64,000 nucleotides of DNA from positions 79,441 to 143,440 of the forward strand of contig CAYPOD010000003.1 of assembly GCA_964412375.1 (NCBI GenBank), read 5' to 3'. Under the pieces are notes generated by a model that saw only the letters and a list, made by a program, of their open reading frames with translations, ran no database searches and had not been told where the DNA came from. This document shows, one piece after another, positions 17,793 through 25,927 of this stretch. Position 1 is the first letter of the stretch; each line of letters starts with the position of its first letter. Position numbers and translations under genes: made by a program. The stretch is from CADEDV01 sp964412375 (GTDB lineage: Bacteria > Bacteroidota > Bacteroidia > Chitinophagales > Chitinophagaceae).

Positions 17793-18674
17793 ATGAATGC
17801 TTTTACCATAAAGGACCTTGAAAATCTTTCAGGTATTAAAGCCCATACTATCCGTATTTGGGAGCAGCGTTACAACTTTCTAAAACCGCAAAGGACGGCC
17901 ACGAACATTCGCTATTACAGTAATGAAGAGTTAAAAACCATTCTCAATGTTGCTTTGCTCAACAAGTATGGTTACAAAATTTCTCATATAAGCCGGATGC
18001 AGGCCCACGAAATCATCCAAAGGATATTGTCTTTGGATGATGCTGCAGCTGTAAAGGAAAGGATTATCAATGATCTTGTTAAGGATATGGTTGACCTTGA
18101 CATGGAAAAGTTTGAACAAACCCTTGCTTCCTATATTTCATCCAAGGGAATAGAAAGAACGGTGCTTCAGATTATTTTTCCTTTTCTGGAAAAAATCGGC
18201 ATTCTTTGGCAAACCGGGCATATCAATCCCGCCCAGGAACACCTGGTCACCAATATTATCCGGCAAAAACTGATTGTTGCTATCGAAGCAGCATCGCCTG
18301 TTACCCAGTCAGAAAAAACAATTTTATTATTCTTGCCTGAGGGAGAGTATCATGAGTTAGGACTACTTTTCGTTTATTATATTCTGAAAAACCGTGGTTT
18401 CCAAACCATTTATCTTGGTGCAAATGTCCCGTTCAAAGATGTGGAGTTTGTCGTGAATCTGAAAAAGCCTGACCTTATATATATTCACCTCACAATCGGG
18501 GCAACTAATTTCAACTTCGAAAAATTTATCAATAATCTCTCCTCCAAATTCAGCATTACTCCCGTTATAATCTCGGGGCAGCTTACGCAACATTATAAAA
18601 GGATCCCACCACCAACCATCCGCTTTGCCAGGTCACTCACTGATATAACTAATTATCTTACCGAGATAATTTAA
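17793..18674 (+). CDS. carH: MerR-family regulator with B12-binding photoreceptor domain (CarH-like)
   Basis: N-terminal MerR winged helix (TIKDLENLSGIKAHTIRIWE, residues 5-24) followed by a helical cap and a cobalamin-binding Rossmann domain. The CarH signatures are present: W139-x9-E149-H150 in the cap, and E185-Y-H187-E-L-G190, whose His is the predicted lower cobalt ligand. In CarH, adenosylcobalamin drives a DNA-binding tetramer in the dark, and light breaks the Co-C bond and releases the operator. The residue after the Trp, His132 in Thermus CarH, is Gln140 here, so the photoadduct may differ. It directly precedes the carotenoid genes. The symbol is by motif, not proven orthology. Confidence 0.8.
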   Translation: MNAFTIKDLENLSGIKAHTIRIWEQRYNFLKPQRTATNIRYYSNEELKTILNVALLNKYGYKISHISRMQAHEIIQRILSLDDAAAVKERIINDLVKDMVDLDMEKFEQTLASYISSKGIERTVLQIIFPFLEKIGILWQTGHINPAQEHLVTNIIRQKLIVAIEAASPVTQSEKTILLFLPEGEYHELGLLFVYYILKNRGFQTIYLGANVPFKDVEFVVNLKKPDLIYIHLTIGATNFNFEKFINNLSSKFSITPVIISGQLTQHYKRIPPPTIRFARSLTDITNYLTEII

Positions 18675-18772
18675 AGGCAGCAATTCTTCAATAATTCGGT
18701 TTACAGGACTTTAGGTCTTTTCCATTGCGCTAGTCGTTAATTGGTTAATACATAATTCATTGAAAATCTATT

Positions 18773-18860
18773 GTTTAATATTTTAACGAAAAAATTAAAC
18801 AAAATTGACCGTTTTCTCGTTTAGTGTGTTTAACTTAGAGCCGTAAATAATTAAACACAC
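18773..18860. promoter_or_regulatory. Two inverted repeats in the crt operon leader, candidate CarH operator
   Basis: The 190-base gap before the sigma-factor gene holds two dyads built on the same half-site: GTTTAAT (18773-18779) with ATTAAAC (18794-18800), and a perfect GTGTGTTTAA (18824-18833) with TTAAACACAC (18851-18860). The second ends 4 bases before the start codon. TAACTTAG (18831-18838) weakly resembles a Bacteroidota -7 element. Operator function for the adjacent MerR-type protein is inference; the second dyad could also form an mRNA hairpin. Confidence 0.4.
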
Positions 18861-18864
18861 ATCT

Positions 18865-19368
18865 ATGTCTACGCAAGATTTCACAGCTATGTTGTTAAAC
18901 AATGCCAATTTCCTGAAGCCTTTTGCAGTAAACCTGACCCGCGATGCAGACACAGCAAATGACCTATACCAGGAAACCTTGTACAAAGCATTAGCCAACC
19001 AGGATAAGTATAACGCAGGCACTAATATCAGGGCCTGGTTGTTCACCATTATGCGTAACATTTTTATTAATAACTATCGCAGGAAATCAAAGCAAAAAAC
19101 CATTTTTGACAACACGCCGAATGATTACCTGATTGACAGCAAGCAGGGTAATATGGTGGCAAATGGTGCTGAGAGCAGCATGCGTATCAAAGAGATCTAT
19201 GCGGCCATACAACAGCTACCCGAAATATTCAAAACTCCTTTTTTATTGTACTTTGATGGGTATAAATACAATGAGATTGCCGATGTGTTGCAAGAACCCC
19301 TGGGGACCATCAAGAGTCGTATACATTTTGCCAGGAAATTATTGAAAGAGCAACTCAGCAGGTATTGA
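18865..19368 (+). CDS. ECF-type RNA polymerase sigma factor of the carotenoid operon
   Basis: Sigma-70 family, ECF size (167 residues). Region 2 covers about residues 15-75 (DADTANDLYQETLYKAL, then NIRAWLFTIMRNIFIN), and region 4 covers about 110-165 (LPEIFKTPFLLYF, then GTIKSRIHFARKLLKEQL). It reads into crtI with only 4 bases between stop and ATG. A MerR regulator followed by an ECF sigma and crt genes is a repeated arrangement in Bacteroidota, where the sigma probably activates the operon. No anti-sigma gene is adjacent, so activity may be set by CarH-controlled transcription alone. Confidence 0.85.
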   Translation: MSTQDFTAMLLNNANFLKPFAVNLTRDADTANDLYQETLYKALANQDKYNAGTNIRAWLFTIMRNIFINNYRRKSKQKTIFDNTPNDYLIDSKQGNMVANGAESSMRIKEIYAAIQQLPEIFKTPFLLYFDGYKYNEIADVLQEPLGTIKSRIHFARKLLKEQLSRY

Positions 19369-19372
19369 TCAG

Positions 19373-20851
19373 ATGACATCCAAAAAATCAGCAATTGTAA
19401 TCGGCAGCGGTTTTGCCGGGCTGTCAGCAGCTACATTCATGGCAAATGAAGGCTGGGATGTTATTGTTTTGGAAAAGCTCAGTACACCTGGCGGAAGAGC
19501 CCGTCAATGGAAAGAAGACGGTTTCACCTTTGATATGGGGCCCAGTTTTTACTGGATGCCTGATGTGTTTGAAAGGTATTTTGCCCAGTTTGGTAAGAAA
19601 ACATCGGATTATTATCAACTGCAACGTCTCGACCCTTCTTACCGTATCTTCTGGACAGATGGTTATACTGACCTGCCTGCAGACTACAATGCATTACAAC
19701 AGGTTTTTGAATCCCTTGAACCGGGAAGCAGCCGGCAATTGGATAGATTTCTGCGTGGAGCAGCTTACAAATATGACACCGGCATCCATAATCTGGTATT
19801 TAAACCCGGGCAATCGCTGACAGAGTTTATGGACTGGCAAACCATAAGCGGAGTATTTAAGCTCGATGTATTTTCATCTATAAAAAAGCATATTGCTAAA
19901 TATTTCAGGAACCCCAAACTGAGACAAATGATGGAGTTCCCGGTATTGTTTCTGGGTGCATTACCTGAGGACACACCGGCTTTATACAGCCTCATGAACT
20001 ATGCTGACATCAAAGGAGGAACCTGGTATCCGGAAGGAGGTATGTATGCTGTAGTGGATGCCATGTACAGGCTGGCACTTGAAAAAGGTGTGCAGTTCCG
20101 TTTCAATGAAGAGGTACAAGAGATTGTTATTGAAAATTCCAGTGTAAAAAAAGTTGTTACAGCCAGTGGTTTTTACGAGGCAAATGTTGTTATAAGCGGA
20201 GCTGATTATAATTTTACAGAGTCAAAATTGCTGGCTCCTGCATACAGAACTTATTCGGAGAAATATTGGAGTAAAAGAACAATGGCGCCTTCATGTTTAA
20301 TGTATTATGTAGGGTTGAATAAAAAACTTAAACATCCGGTCCATCACATGTTGTTCTTTGACGTTTCGTTTGATCTTCACGGAAAAGAAATTTACAAAAC
20401 ACCTGGTTGGCCTTCTGAACCTTTGTTTTATGTAAGTGTTTCTTCTGTTACGGACCAGTCAGTCGCCCCTGAAGGAAACGAAAATATTGTTTTTTTAATC
20501 CCTGTAGCATCAGGATTGACAGGCGACACAGCAGAACTTAGGGAAAAATATTTTCAGCAAATTGTCCGTCGGATGGAGAAGCAGCTTGGCGAACCAATAT
20601 TGGAACATGTGGTATTTAAGAAAACATATTCAGTCAGTGATTTTGCAGGAGACTACAACTCTTTCAAAGGAAATGCCTATGGTTTGGCAAATACGCTTCG
20701 GCAGACAGCAATATTTCGTCCATCCTGCCGGAGCAGAAAAGTGAAGAACTTATTTTTTACAGGGCAATTGACTGTGCCGGGGCCGGGGGTGCCTCCTTCG
20801 TTGATAAGTGGTGAGGTGGTGGCTAAACAAGTTATCGGGTCATTCAGATAA
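19373..20851 (+). CDS. crtI: Phytoene desaturase
   Basis: FAD-dependent CrtI-type desaturase (492 residues) that converts phytoene to lycopene at the membrane. The dinucleotide-binding loop AIVIGSGFAGLSAATFMA is at about residues 7-24, followed by VLEKLSTPGGRARQW. The C-terminal FAD block reads FTGQLTVPGPGVPPSLISG near residues 460-478. Length and motifs are complete. It is the first enzymatic gene of the operon and lies 18 bases before crtB. No second crtI-like gene, such as a ketolase or hydratase-pathway desaturase, is present. Confidence 0.92.
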   Translation: MTSKKSAIVIGSGFAGLSAATFMANEGWDVIVLEKLSTPGGRARQWKEDGFTFDMGPSFYWMPDVFERYFAQFGKKTSDYYQLQRLDPSYRIFWTDGYTDLPADYNALQQVFESLEPGSSRQLDRFLRGAAYKYDTGIHNLVFKPGQSLTEFMDWQTISGVFKLDVFSSIKKHIAKYFRNPKLRQMMEFPVLFLGALPEDTPALYSLMNYADIKGGTWYPEGGMYAVVDAMYRLALEKGVQFRFNEEVQEIVIENSSVKKVVTASGFYEANVVISGADYNFTESKLLAPAYRTYSEKYWSKRTMAPSCLMYYVGLNKKLKHPVHHMLFFDVSFDLHGKEIYKTPGWPSEPLFYVSVSSVTDQSVAPEGNENIVFLIPVASGLTGDTAELREKYFQQIVRRMEKQLGEPILEHVVFKKTYSVSDFAGDYNSFKGNAYGLANTLRQTAIFRPSCRSRKVKNLFFTGQLTVPGPGVPPSLISGEVVAKQVIGSFR

Positions 20852-20869
20852 ATACATATTTTACAGAAT

Positions 20870-21706
20870 ATGGTTCAGCTATTTCATACATCCAGCGAAA
20901 AGTGCAGCCGGTTGGTGACCGAACAATACAGCACTTCTTTCTCTTCGGCTATCCGGCTATTACATAAGGATCTTCGCCAGCCTGTATTCAATATTTATGG
21001 ATTTGTTCGTTTTGCTGACGAGATTGTTGACACTTTTCATGACTTTGACAAGGAAACCTTGCTGGCACAATTCAAAAAGGAAACATATGATGCTATCGAA
21101 AGAGGCATTAGCCTCAATCCGATCCTGAACAGTTTTCAGCAAACCGTGAATGCATACAATATTGACCATACATTGATTGATGCTTTTTTCAGCAGTATGG
21201 AAATGGATCTTACCAAAACACAATATGACTGCCAGGACTATAAAGAATACATCTATGGCTCGGCAGAAGTGGTAGGTTTGATGTGTCTGTATGTTTTTTG
21301 TGAAGGCAAAAAAGAGCTTTACGAGAATCTCAAGCAACCAGCAAGAGCACTTGGAGCAGCTTTTCAAAAGGTGAATTTTCTGCGGGATATAAAAGCAGAT
21401 TACACTGGCTTGTCAAGAATTTATTTTCCCGGGTGCGATTTTGATAATTTTTCAGCGGCGGATAAACAGCGAATAGAAAATGATATACATAATGATTTTC
21501 GGGAAGCTTTTCAGGGCATTGTTCGTCTTCCGCTAAAAGCAAGATTTGGTGTGTATGTGGCTTACAAATATTATCTTTCACTATTCCGGAAAATAAAGCG
21601 ACTGGAACCCGCATTGGTAAAAGAGAAACGGGTGCGTATTCCTAATTATTACAAAGCGATGATCATTCTCAGAGCAGGGGTTAAAAATCAATTACGGCTT
21701 ATTTAG
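20870..21706 (+). CDS. crtB: Phytoene synthase
   Basis: Trans-isoprenyl diphosphate synthase-fold enzyme joining two GGPP molecules into phytoene. Both aspartate-rich motifs are present: DEIVD in YGFVRFADEIVDTF (about residues 43-56) and RDIKAD in VNFLRDIKADYTGLSRIYFP (about 168-187). YSTSFSSAIRLL near the N-terminus matches the substrate-pocket segment. Length of 278 residues is normal for Bacteroidota CrtB. It is packed between crtI and idi (4 bases to the next ATG). Its substrate supplier crtE is not in this window. Confidence 0.92.
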   Translation: MVQLFHTSSEKCSRLVTEQYSTSFSSAIRLLHKDLRQPVFNIYGFVRFADEIVDTFHDFDKETLLAQFKKETYDAIERGISLNPILNSFQQTVNAYNIDHTLIDAFFSSMEMDLTKTQYDCQDYKEYIYGSAEVVGLMCLYVFCEGKKELYENLKQPARALGAAFQKVNFLRDIKADYTGLSRIYFPGCDFDNFSAADKQRIENDIHNDFREAFQGIVRLPLKARFGVYVAYKYYLSLFRKIKRLEPALVKEKRVRIPNYYKAMIILRAGVKNQLRLI

Positions 21707-21710
21707 CATT

Positions 21711-22238
21711 ATGCAGCAGGTTATACTGGTTAACGAAAAAGATGTGCAAACGGGAGTGATGGAGAAAATGGAAGCACACCGGAAGGGCTTGCTCCACCGG
21801 GCTTTCAGTGTGTTTATATTTAACAGCAAAGGCGAAATGCTGCTGCAGCAACGGGCTGCCGGTAAATACCACAGTGCTGGTCTTTGGACAAATGCCTGTT
21901 GCAGCCATCCCCGGCCGGGTGAAGATACCTGCCAGGCTGCTGCAAGGCGACTGATGGAAGAAATGGGTTTTACTACCCCTGTTGAAAAAGTATTTGACTT
22001 TGTGTATAAAGCCGATTTTGATAATGGTTTGACAGAGTATGAATTTGATCATGTCTTTGCCGGAGAATATGAAGGACATGTATTTCCAAACAAAGAAGAA
22101 GTTGGTGATTACTGTTTTAAATCTATGGAGGAAATCGCATCCTCGCTGGAGTATTATCCGCAAAAATATACGCCATGGTTCCGGATCGCTTTTCCAAAGG
22201 TTCTGCAGTGGCGGAAAGAACAATTATTAAAAGTGTAG
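21711..22238 (+). CDS. idi: Isopentenyl-diphosphate delta-isomerase, type 1
   Basis: Nudix-fold isomerase that interconverts IPP and DMAPP, raising precursor supply for carotenoids. The catalytic Cys is in TNACCSHPRPGE (about residues 62-73), and the Nudix helix EDTCQAAARRLMEEMGF follows; the C-terminal YEFDHVFAGEY supplies the second acidic metal ligand. 175 residues is typical. It lies between crtB and crtZ, a frequent Bacteroidota order. A 174-codon open frame on the opposite strand is only a shadow of this gene. Confidence 0.92.
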   Translation: MQQVILVNEKDVQTGVMEKMEAHRKGLLHRAFSVFIFNSKGEMLLQQRAAGKYHSAGLWTNACCSHPRPGEDTCQAAARRLMEEMGFTTPVEKVFDFVYKADFDNGLTEYEFDHVFAGEYEGHVFPNKEEVGDYCFKSMEEIASSLEYYPQKYTPWFRIAFPKVLQWRKEQLLKV

Positions 22239-22264
22239 AACAAGAAAAAAATTATTTTTGCTCT

Positions 22265-22774
22265 ATGGATATTGTAAGGTACATACTGGTTGTTGCAGGC
22301 ACTTTTATCATGATGGAGGCAGTTACCTGGGCAACTCATAAATATGTGATGCATGGCTTCCTGTGGTACCTTCACCGTGATCACCACCAGGTTGAACCCG
22401 GTTTTTTTGAAAAGAATGATTTATTCTTTGTCATTTTTGCTGTACCCAGCATGTTGCTGATTTATTTTGGCACGTTTGATAATACCTGGTGGATGCAAGC
22501 TCTCGGGTTTGGTATCATGGCTTATGGCTTTGCTTATTTTATAGTGCATGATGTCATCATTCATCAGCGGTTTAAGTGGTTCACCCGAAGCAACAGCACC
22601 TATATCAGGGCCATTCGCTGGGCACACAAGATGCATCATAAACACCTGGAAAGACACGAGGGTGAAAGTTTCGGTATGTTGTATGTTGCAAAAAAGTACT
22701 GGGACAAGATTCGCCGCGACAAAAAACTGATGGCAGGCAACCGCAAAGTGGAATATGCACCGGAGCCGGAATAA
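22265..22774 (+). CDS. crtZ: Beta-carotene hydroxylase
   Basis: Integral-membrane di-iron hydroxylase of the fatty-acid-hydroxylase superfamily that adds 3-hydroxyls to the beta rings, giving zeaxanthin. The histidine boxes are HKYVMHG (about residues 20-26), HRDHH (33-37), HDVIIHQ (96-102) and HKMHHKH (120-126), with membrane spans between them. The start at 22265 (MDIVRYILVV) is chosen because the upstream extension to 22175 overlaps idi and is not hydrophobic. Length 169 residues matches bacterial CrtZ. Confidence 0.9.
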   Translation: MDIVRYILVVAGTFIMMEAVTWATHKYVMHGFLWYLHRDHHQVEPGFFEKNDLFFVIFAVPSMLLIYFGTFDNTWWMQALGFGIMAYGFAYFIVHDVIIHQRFKWFTRSNSTYIRAIRWAHKMHHKHLERHEGESFGMLYVAKKYWDKIRRDKKLMAGNRKVEYAPEPE

Positions 22775-22815
22775 TTCAGTCCTGCTCTTTATCTTTAGTC
22801 ATATAATAATTTTCG

Positions 22816-23970
22816 CTGCTTAAATCATCTTCATATGATTATATCATCATTGGCGCCGGCTGTGCCGGGCTGAGCCTGTTGATGCGTATGCTTCGCAGTG
22901 AGCAATTCAGCCAGAAAAAAATATTGTTGCTTGACAAGGAACATAAAATAAAGAATGACAGAACATGGTGTTATTGGGAAAAGGATGCAGGTTTTTTTGA
23001 GGATATAGTGTTCAAAAAGTGGGACACGGTTTCTTTTTTCAGTTCTGACTATTCAGCTGACATGCAGATCGCCCCCTACACCTATAAAATGATCAGGGGT
23101 GTTGATTTCTATAACTACTGTTTTGCTGAAATTGAAAAGCACCCCAACGTAGAGGTGGCCTATGGCAATGTGCAGGGATGGGATTACGAACGGGAATCTA
23201 TTATCCTGAAATTTGAAGACCAGGAAACCCGGTTATATGATAACGGAACCTTTGTATTCAGCTCCTTATATAAGCCGGAATCGGCTAAGCCTAAAACCAT
23301 ACGGTTGTTGCAGCATTTCAAGGGATGGATGATTGAAACAAGCGATCCGGTTTTTGAACCTGGTCGTGCTGTGATGATGGATTTCAGGGTTCACCAGGAC
23401 CACGGAACCACTTTTGCCTATGTACTCCCGTTTAGTGAAAGGGAGGCTTTGGTTGAATACACCCTTTTCACCAGGCAAACACTTAAGCCAGAGCAATATG
23501 ATGAAGAATTAAAGGAATATATATTGTCATTTATCGGCGTTGGCTCCTATACCGTGAAAGAAGAAGAGTTCGGAATTATTCCGATGACAAATGAGAAACT
23601 TTCATTTAACGGGCCGGATGCATGGCAGATTGGAACAGCCGGCGGGCAAACAAAATCATCCAGCGGCTACACTTTTCAGTTCATTCAGAAACAATCTGAA
23701 CTTATCGTAAAATATTTACTTGAAAATAAACCTCTGCATACACTGCCATCGACACCGGGCCGCTTCAGGTTTTACGATAATACGCTGCTGCATATATTAT
23801 ACTTTGACAAATACCCCGGCCACAGGATATTTTCACAGCTGTTTCAGAAGAACAAACCACAACAAGTGTTGAAATTTTTGGATAATGAAACTTCTTTGCG
23901 GGAAGAAATAAAAATTATTTCTTCCCTGCCTACCTGGCCTTTTTTGAAGGCTGCAATAAAACAAATCTGA
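22816..23970 (+). CDS. crtY: Lycopene cyclase (CrtY type) without a normal start codon
   Basis: FAD/NAD-type lycopene beta-cyclase. The frame carries an intact N-terminal nucleotide loop, YDYIIIGAGCAGLSLLMRM, encoded at 22834-22890, then RTWCYWE and a C-terminal GTAGGQTKSSSGYTF. Between the in-frame stop at 22807-22809 and the loop there is no ATG, GTG or TTG; CTG at 22816 is the only near-standard start. The first usual starts (TTG 22879, ATG 22882) would remove the FAD-binding loop. An out-of-frame ATG lies at 22835. A two-base loss at an original ATG-TAT would explain it, as would a sequence error. The rest of the gene is complete. Confidence 0.8.
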   Translation: MLKSSSYDYIIIGAGCAGLSLLMRMLRSEQFSQKKILLLDKEHKIKNDRTWCYWEKDAGFFEDIVFKKWDTVSFFSSDYSADMQIAPYTYKMIRGVDFYNYCFAEIEKHPNVEVAYGNVQGWDYERESIILKFEDQETRLYDNGTFVFSSLYKPESAKPKTIRLLQHFKGWMIETSDPVFEPGRAVMMDFRVHQDHGTTFAYVLPFSEREALVEYTLFTRQTLKPEQYDEELKEYILSFIGVGSYTVKEEEFGIIPMTNEKLSFNGPDAWQIGTAGGQTKSSSGYTFQFIQKQSELIVKYLLENKPLHTLPSTPGRFRFYDNTLLHILYFDKYPGHRIFSQLFQKNKPQQVLKFLDNETSLREEIKIISSLPTWPFLKAAIKQI

Positions 23971-23973
23971 AGA

Positions 23974-24414
23974 TCAGCTGTCCGGGTCCATCTGCATAAA
24001 CTCCCTCTTAACAGCTTTGAGCATACTGAACAGTTGGGCTATCTGTATCAATAGCAGCACGACAAGGGCCAGCAGCACATACCAGGGAAGTGTGATCCTT
24101 TGAACACCTGTCAACTGCTGAAACCTTTCAAGATGCCAGCCGGCCAGCGCTGCCCCGAAAGCTATTCCAACGAGCATGAATGAAAGCAGCGAATAAACCA
24201 CTTTCAGGAACATGACTCGCATAGTTGAATAGCCGATTTTGAAATTCTCCAAAATGGCGGCTGGAATGATCAGTACCAGGGCTATCCAACTCCAATTATT
24301 GCTGAACCAACTATCACTTAAGAACAGGTTGAGCAAAAGTATCAGCACAATGGAAAGTAGTCCCCAGGGAAAAAGGAGGAAGGTTGAGGGTTTTTGTGGT
24401 GTGTAAAGAGGCAT
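23974..24414 (-). CDS. Small polytopic membrane protein of unknown function
   Basis: A 146-residue protein with four evident hydrophobic segments (about residues 11-32, 41-52, 67-91 and 108-128) and a charged C-terminal tail. I recognise no family. It converges on crtY, with 3 bases between the stops, and is read on the strand opposite the carotenoid operon, so a carotenoid role is not indicated. Its start is 82 bases past the 3' end of the histidine kinase gene on the same strand, so it may be cotranscribed with that two-component system. Confidence 0.6.
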   Translation of the reverse strand: MPLYTPQKPSTFLLFPWGLLSIVLILLLNLFLSDSWFSNNWSWIALVLIIPAAILENFKIGYSTMRVMFLKVVYSLLSFMLVGIAFGAALAGWHLERFQQLTGVQRITLPWYVLLALVVLLLIQIAQLFSMLKAVKREFMQMDPDS

Positions 24415-24496
24415 AATTGGTGATTTTGAATAGCAGGAAGATAAATAATATTTCCATATGATGAAAAACCCGCATTATCGCAGTCGGCAGGGCTGG

Positions 24497-25840
24497 CTAA
24501 AACTGCAAAAGGAATGCAGTTCCTTCCCCCTGTACACTCTGCACCTGTATGTTGCCTTTGTGCAGCATCATGATCTGTTTGCAAAGGCTGAGCCCGATAC
24601 CGCTGCCACTTTTTTTGGTGCTGAAAAAAGGGATGAAGATCTTTTCCAATATCTCGGCGGGCATACCGTTACCGTTATCAGCCACTTTGATGATTGTTTT
24701 ATGATTGCTGGCTACATAGGCCGACAATACAATGCGTGGGTTGGTTCTTTCTTTTACAGCTTCAATAGCGTTCACCACAAGATTGATGAGCACCTGTTCC
24801 ATTAAATTGATATCAGCTTCCAGGACAAGATCAGTATCCTTGAGGATCGTCTCGAATTCGATACTTTTTTGCTCCAGGGTGGGATGCATCAGTTGCAGCA
24901 GGTTTTCAAAAAGATCCCGGACATACACTTTTTTCAGGTTGAGGGTGTTGATCTTATTCAGGTTGCGGTAGGTCTCTGCAAACTTAAGCAAGCCCTCACT
25001 TCTTCTTTTGATGGTCTCAATACCTAACTCCAGGTCATCAACGGAACCGGTTTCATTGCTCAGCACAGGAACGGATTGCTGCAAACGGTGTTTCAGTGTA
25101 TCGGCGAGTGAAGAGATAGGCGCCACAGAGTTCATGATCTCGTGGGTAAGCACACTTAATAATTTTTGCCATGCTTTGGATTCTGTTTCATCCAATGCTT
25201 CATTCACATTCTGAAAAGCGATGAGCTTATACAGCTTTCCTTCTGTCTGGAAAGCAGTGGCTGACAATAACACTTTAAAGGAAGATGTTTCCAGGTGTGC
25301 GGTGGCAATGCGGCCATCACCCGGTTTCAGTAATTTCACCTGGTTGTAAAGTTCCTTATCTCTTCGTTCTAATGAATGGATCGTTTTCAGGTAAGGTACC
25401 TGCAACATTCTTTTCAGCGATTCATTCATCCATACCACTTCACCGCTTTCCTCTTCATAAGAAAGGATTCCTGTGTCCACCAGTTCCAGTATCTTTTGCA
25501 GGTACTGGTATTGTGTTTCTTTTTCTTTGCTGATGACTTTGAATGTGGAGTTGATCTCATTAAAACCTTGACGCAATGGCTGAATTTCCACCGGTGCATG
25601 TTTCACATCAAAATAGCGGGAGAAATCACGGTAATGCACCGATTCTACAAACTGGTTCAGCTCATCATGTGCTTTTTTCTGGAAACGGTAAAACTCCACT
25701 ACCTGGTAAATAATGACAGGTGCAGCAATCAGCAGGTAAATATAAAGGGCTTTCACCAGCAGTAACGAAGCAGCACTGAGCGTTGCAAACAACAGCAACA
25801 CCCGGATGATGATCCTCCATTCATATTTCTTATAGATCAT
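24497..25840 (-). CDS. Sensor histidine kinase (NtrY-like) paired with the sigma-54 regulator
   Basis: Membrane-bound histidine kinase, 447 residues. There are two hydrophobic N-terminal helices (about 10-45) with almost no periplasmic loop, then a HAMP/PAS-like middle region, then the HisKA segment SVLTHEIMNSVAPISSL with the phospho-His near residue 236. HATPase blocks are NLVVNAIEAV (N box), DNGNGMP (G1), FIPFFSTKKSGSGIGLSL (F and G2). The lack of a periplasmic domain suggests it senses a membrane or cytoplasmic cue. It is cotranscribed with and downstream of the response regulator, and divergent from the ABC export operon, which is its likely target. Confidence 0.88.
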   Translation of the reverse strand: MIYKKYEWRIIIRVLLLFATLSAASLLLVKALYIYLLIAAPVIIYQVVEFYRFQKKAHDELNQFVESVHYRDFSRYFDVKHAPVEIQPLRQGFNEINSTFKVISKEKETQYQYLQKILELVDTGILSYEEESGEVVWMNESLKRMLQVPYLKTIHSLERRDKELYNQVKLLKPGDGRIATAHLETSSFKVLLSATAFQTEGKLYKLIAFQNVNEALDETESKAWQKLLSVLTHEIMNSVAPISSLADTLKHRLQQSVPVLSNETGSVDDLELGIETIKRRSEGLLKFAETYRNLNKINTLNLKKVYVRDLFENLLQLMHPTLEQKSIEFETILKDTDLVLEADINLMEQVLINLVVNAIEAVKERTNPRIVLSAYVASNHKTIIKVADNGNGMPAEILEKIFIPFFSTKKSGSGIGLSLCKQIMMLHKGNIQVQSVQGEGTAFLLQF

Positions 25841-25927
25841 AGCTCAAATCTTTCCCTGGCTGAGTAAGCACAAAGTATTTACGCCTTCATACTGTTCGTT
25901 AAGTCCCTTTGTGGAATGTAGGGGCCT

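Noticed and set aside
19413..19820. 135-codon plus-strand frame
   Set aside because: It overlaps the start of crtI in another phase; crtI motifs are in the main frame.
21699..22223. 174-codon open frame on the minus strand
   Set aside because: It lies entirely opposite idi, whose Nudix motifs are clear; the minus-strand translation has no domain-like pattern.
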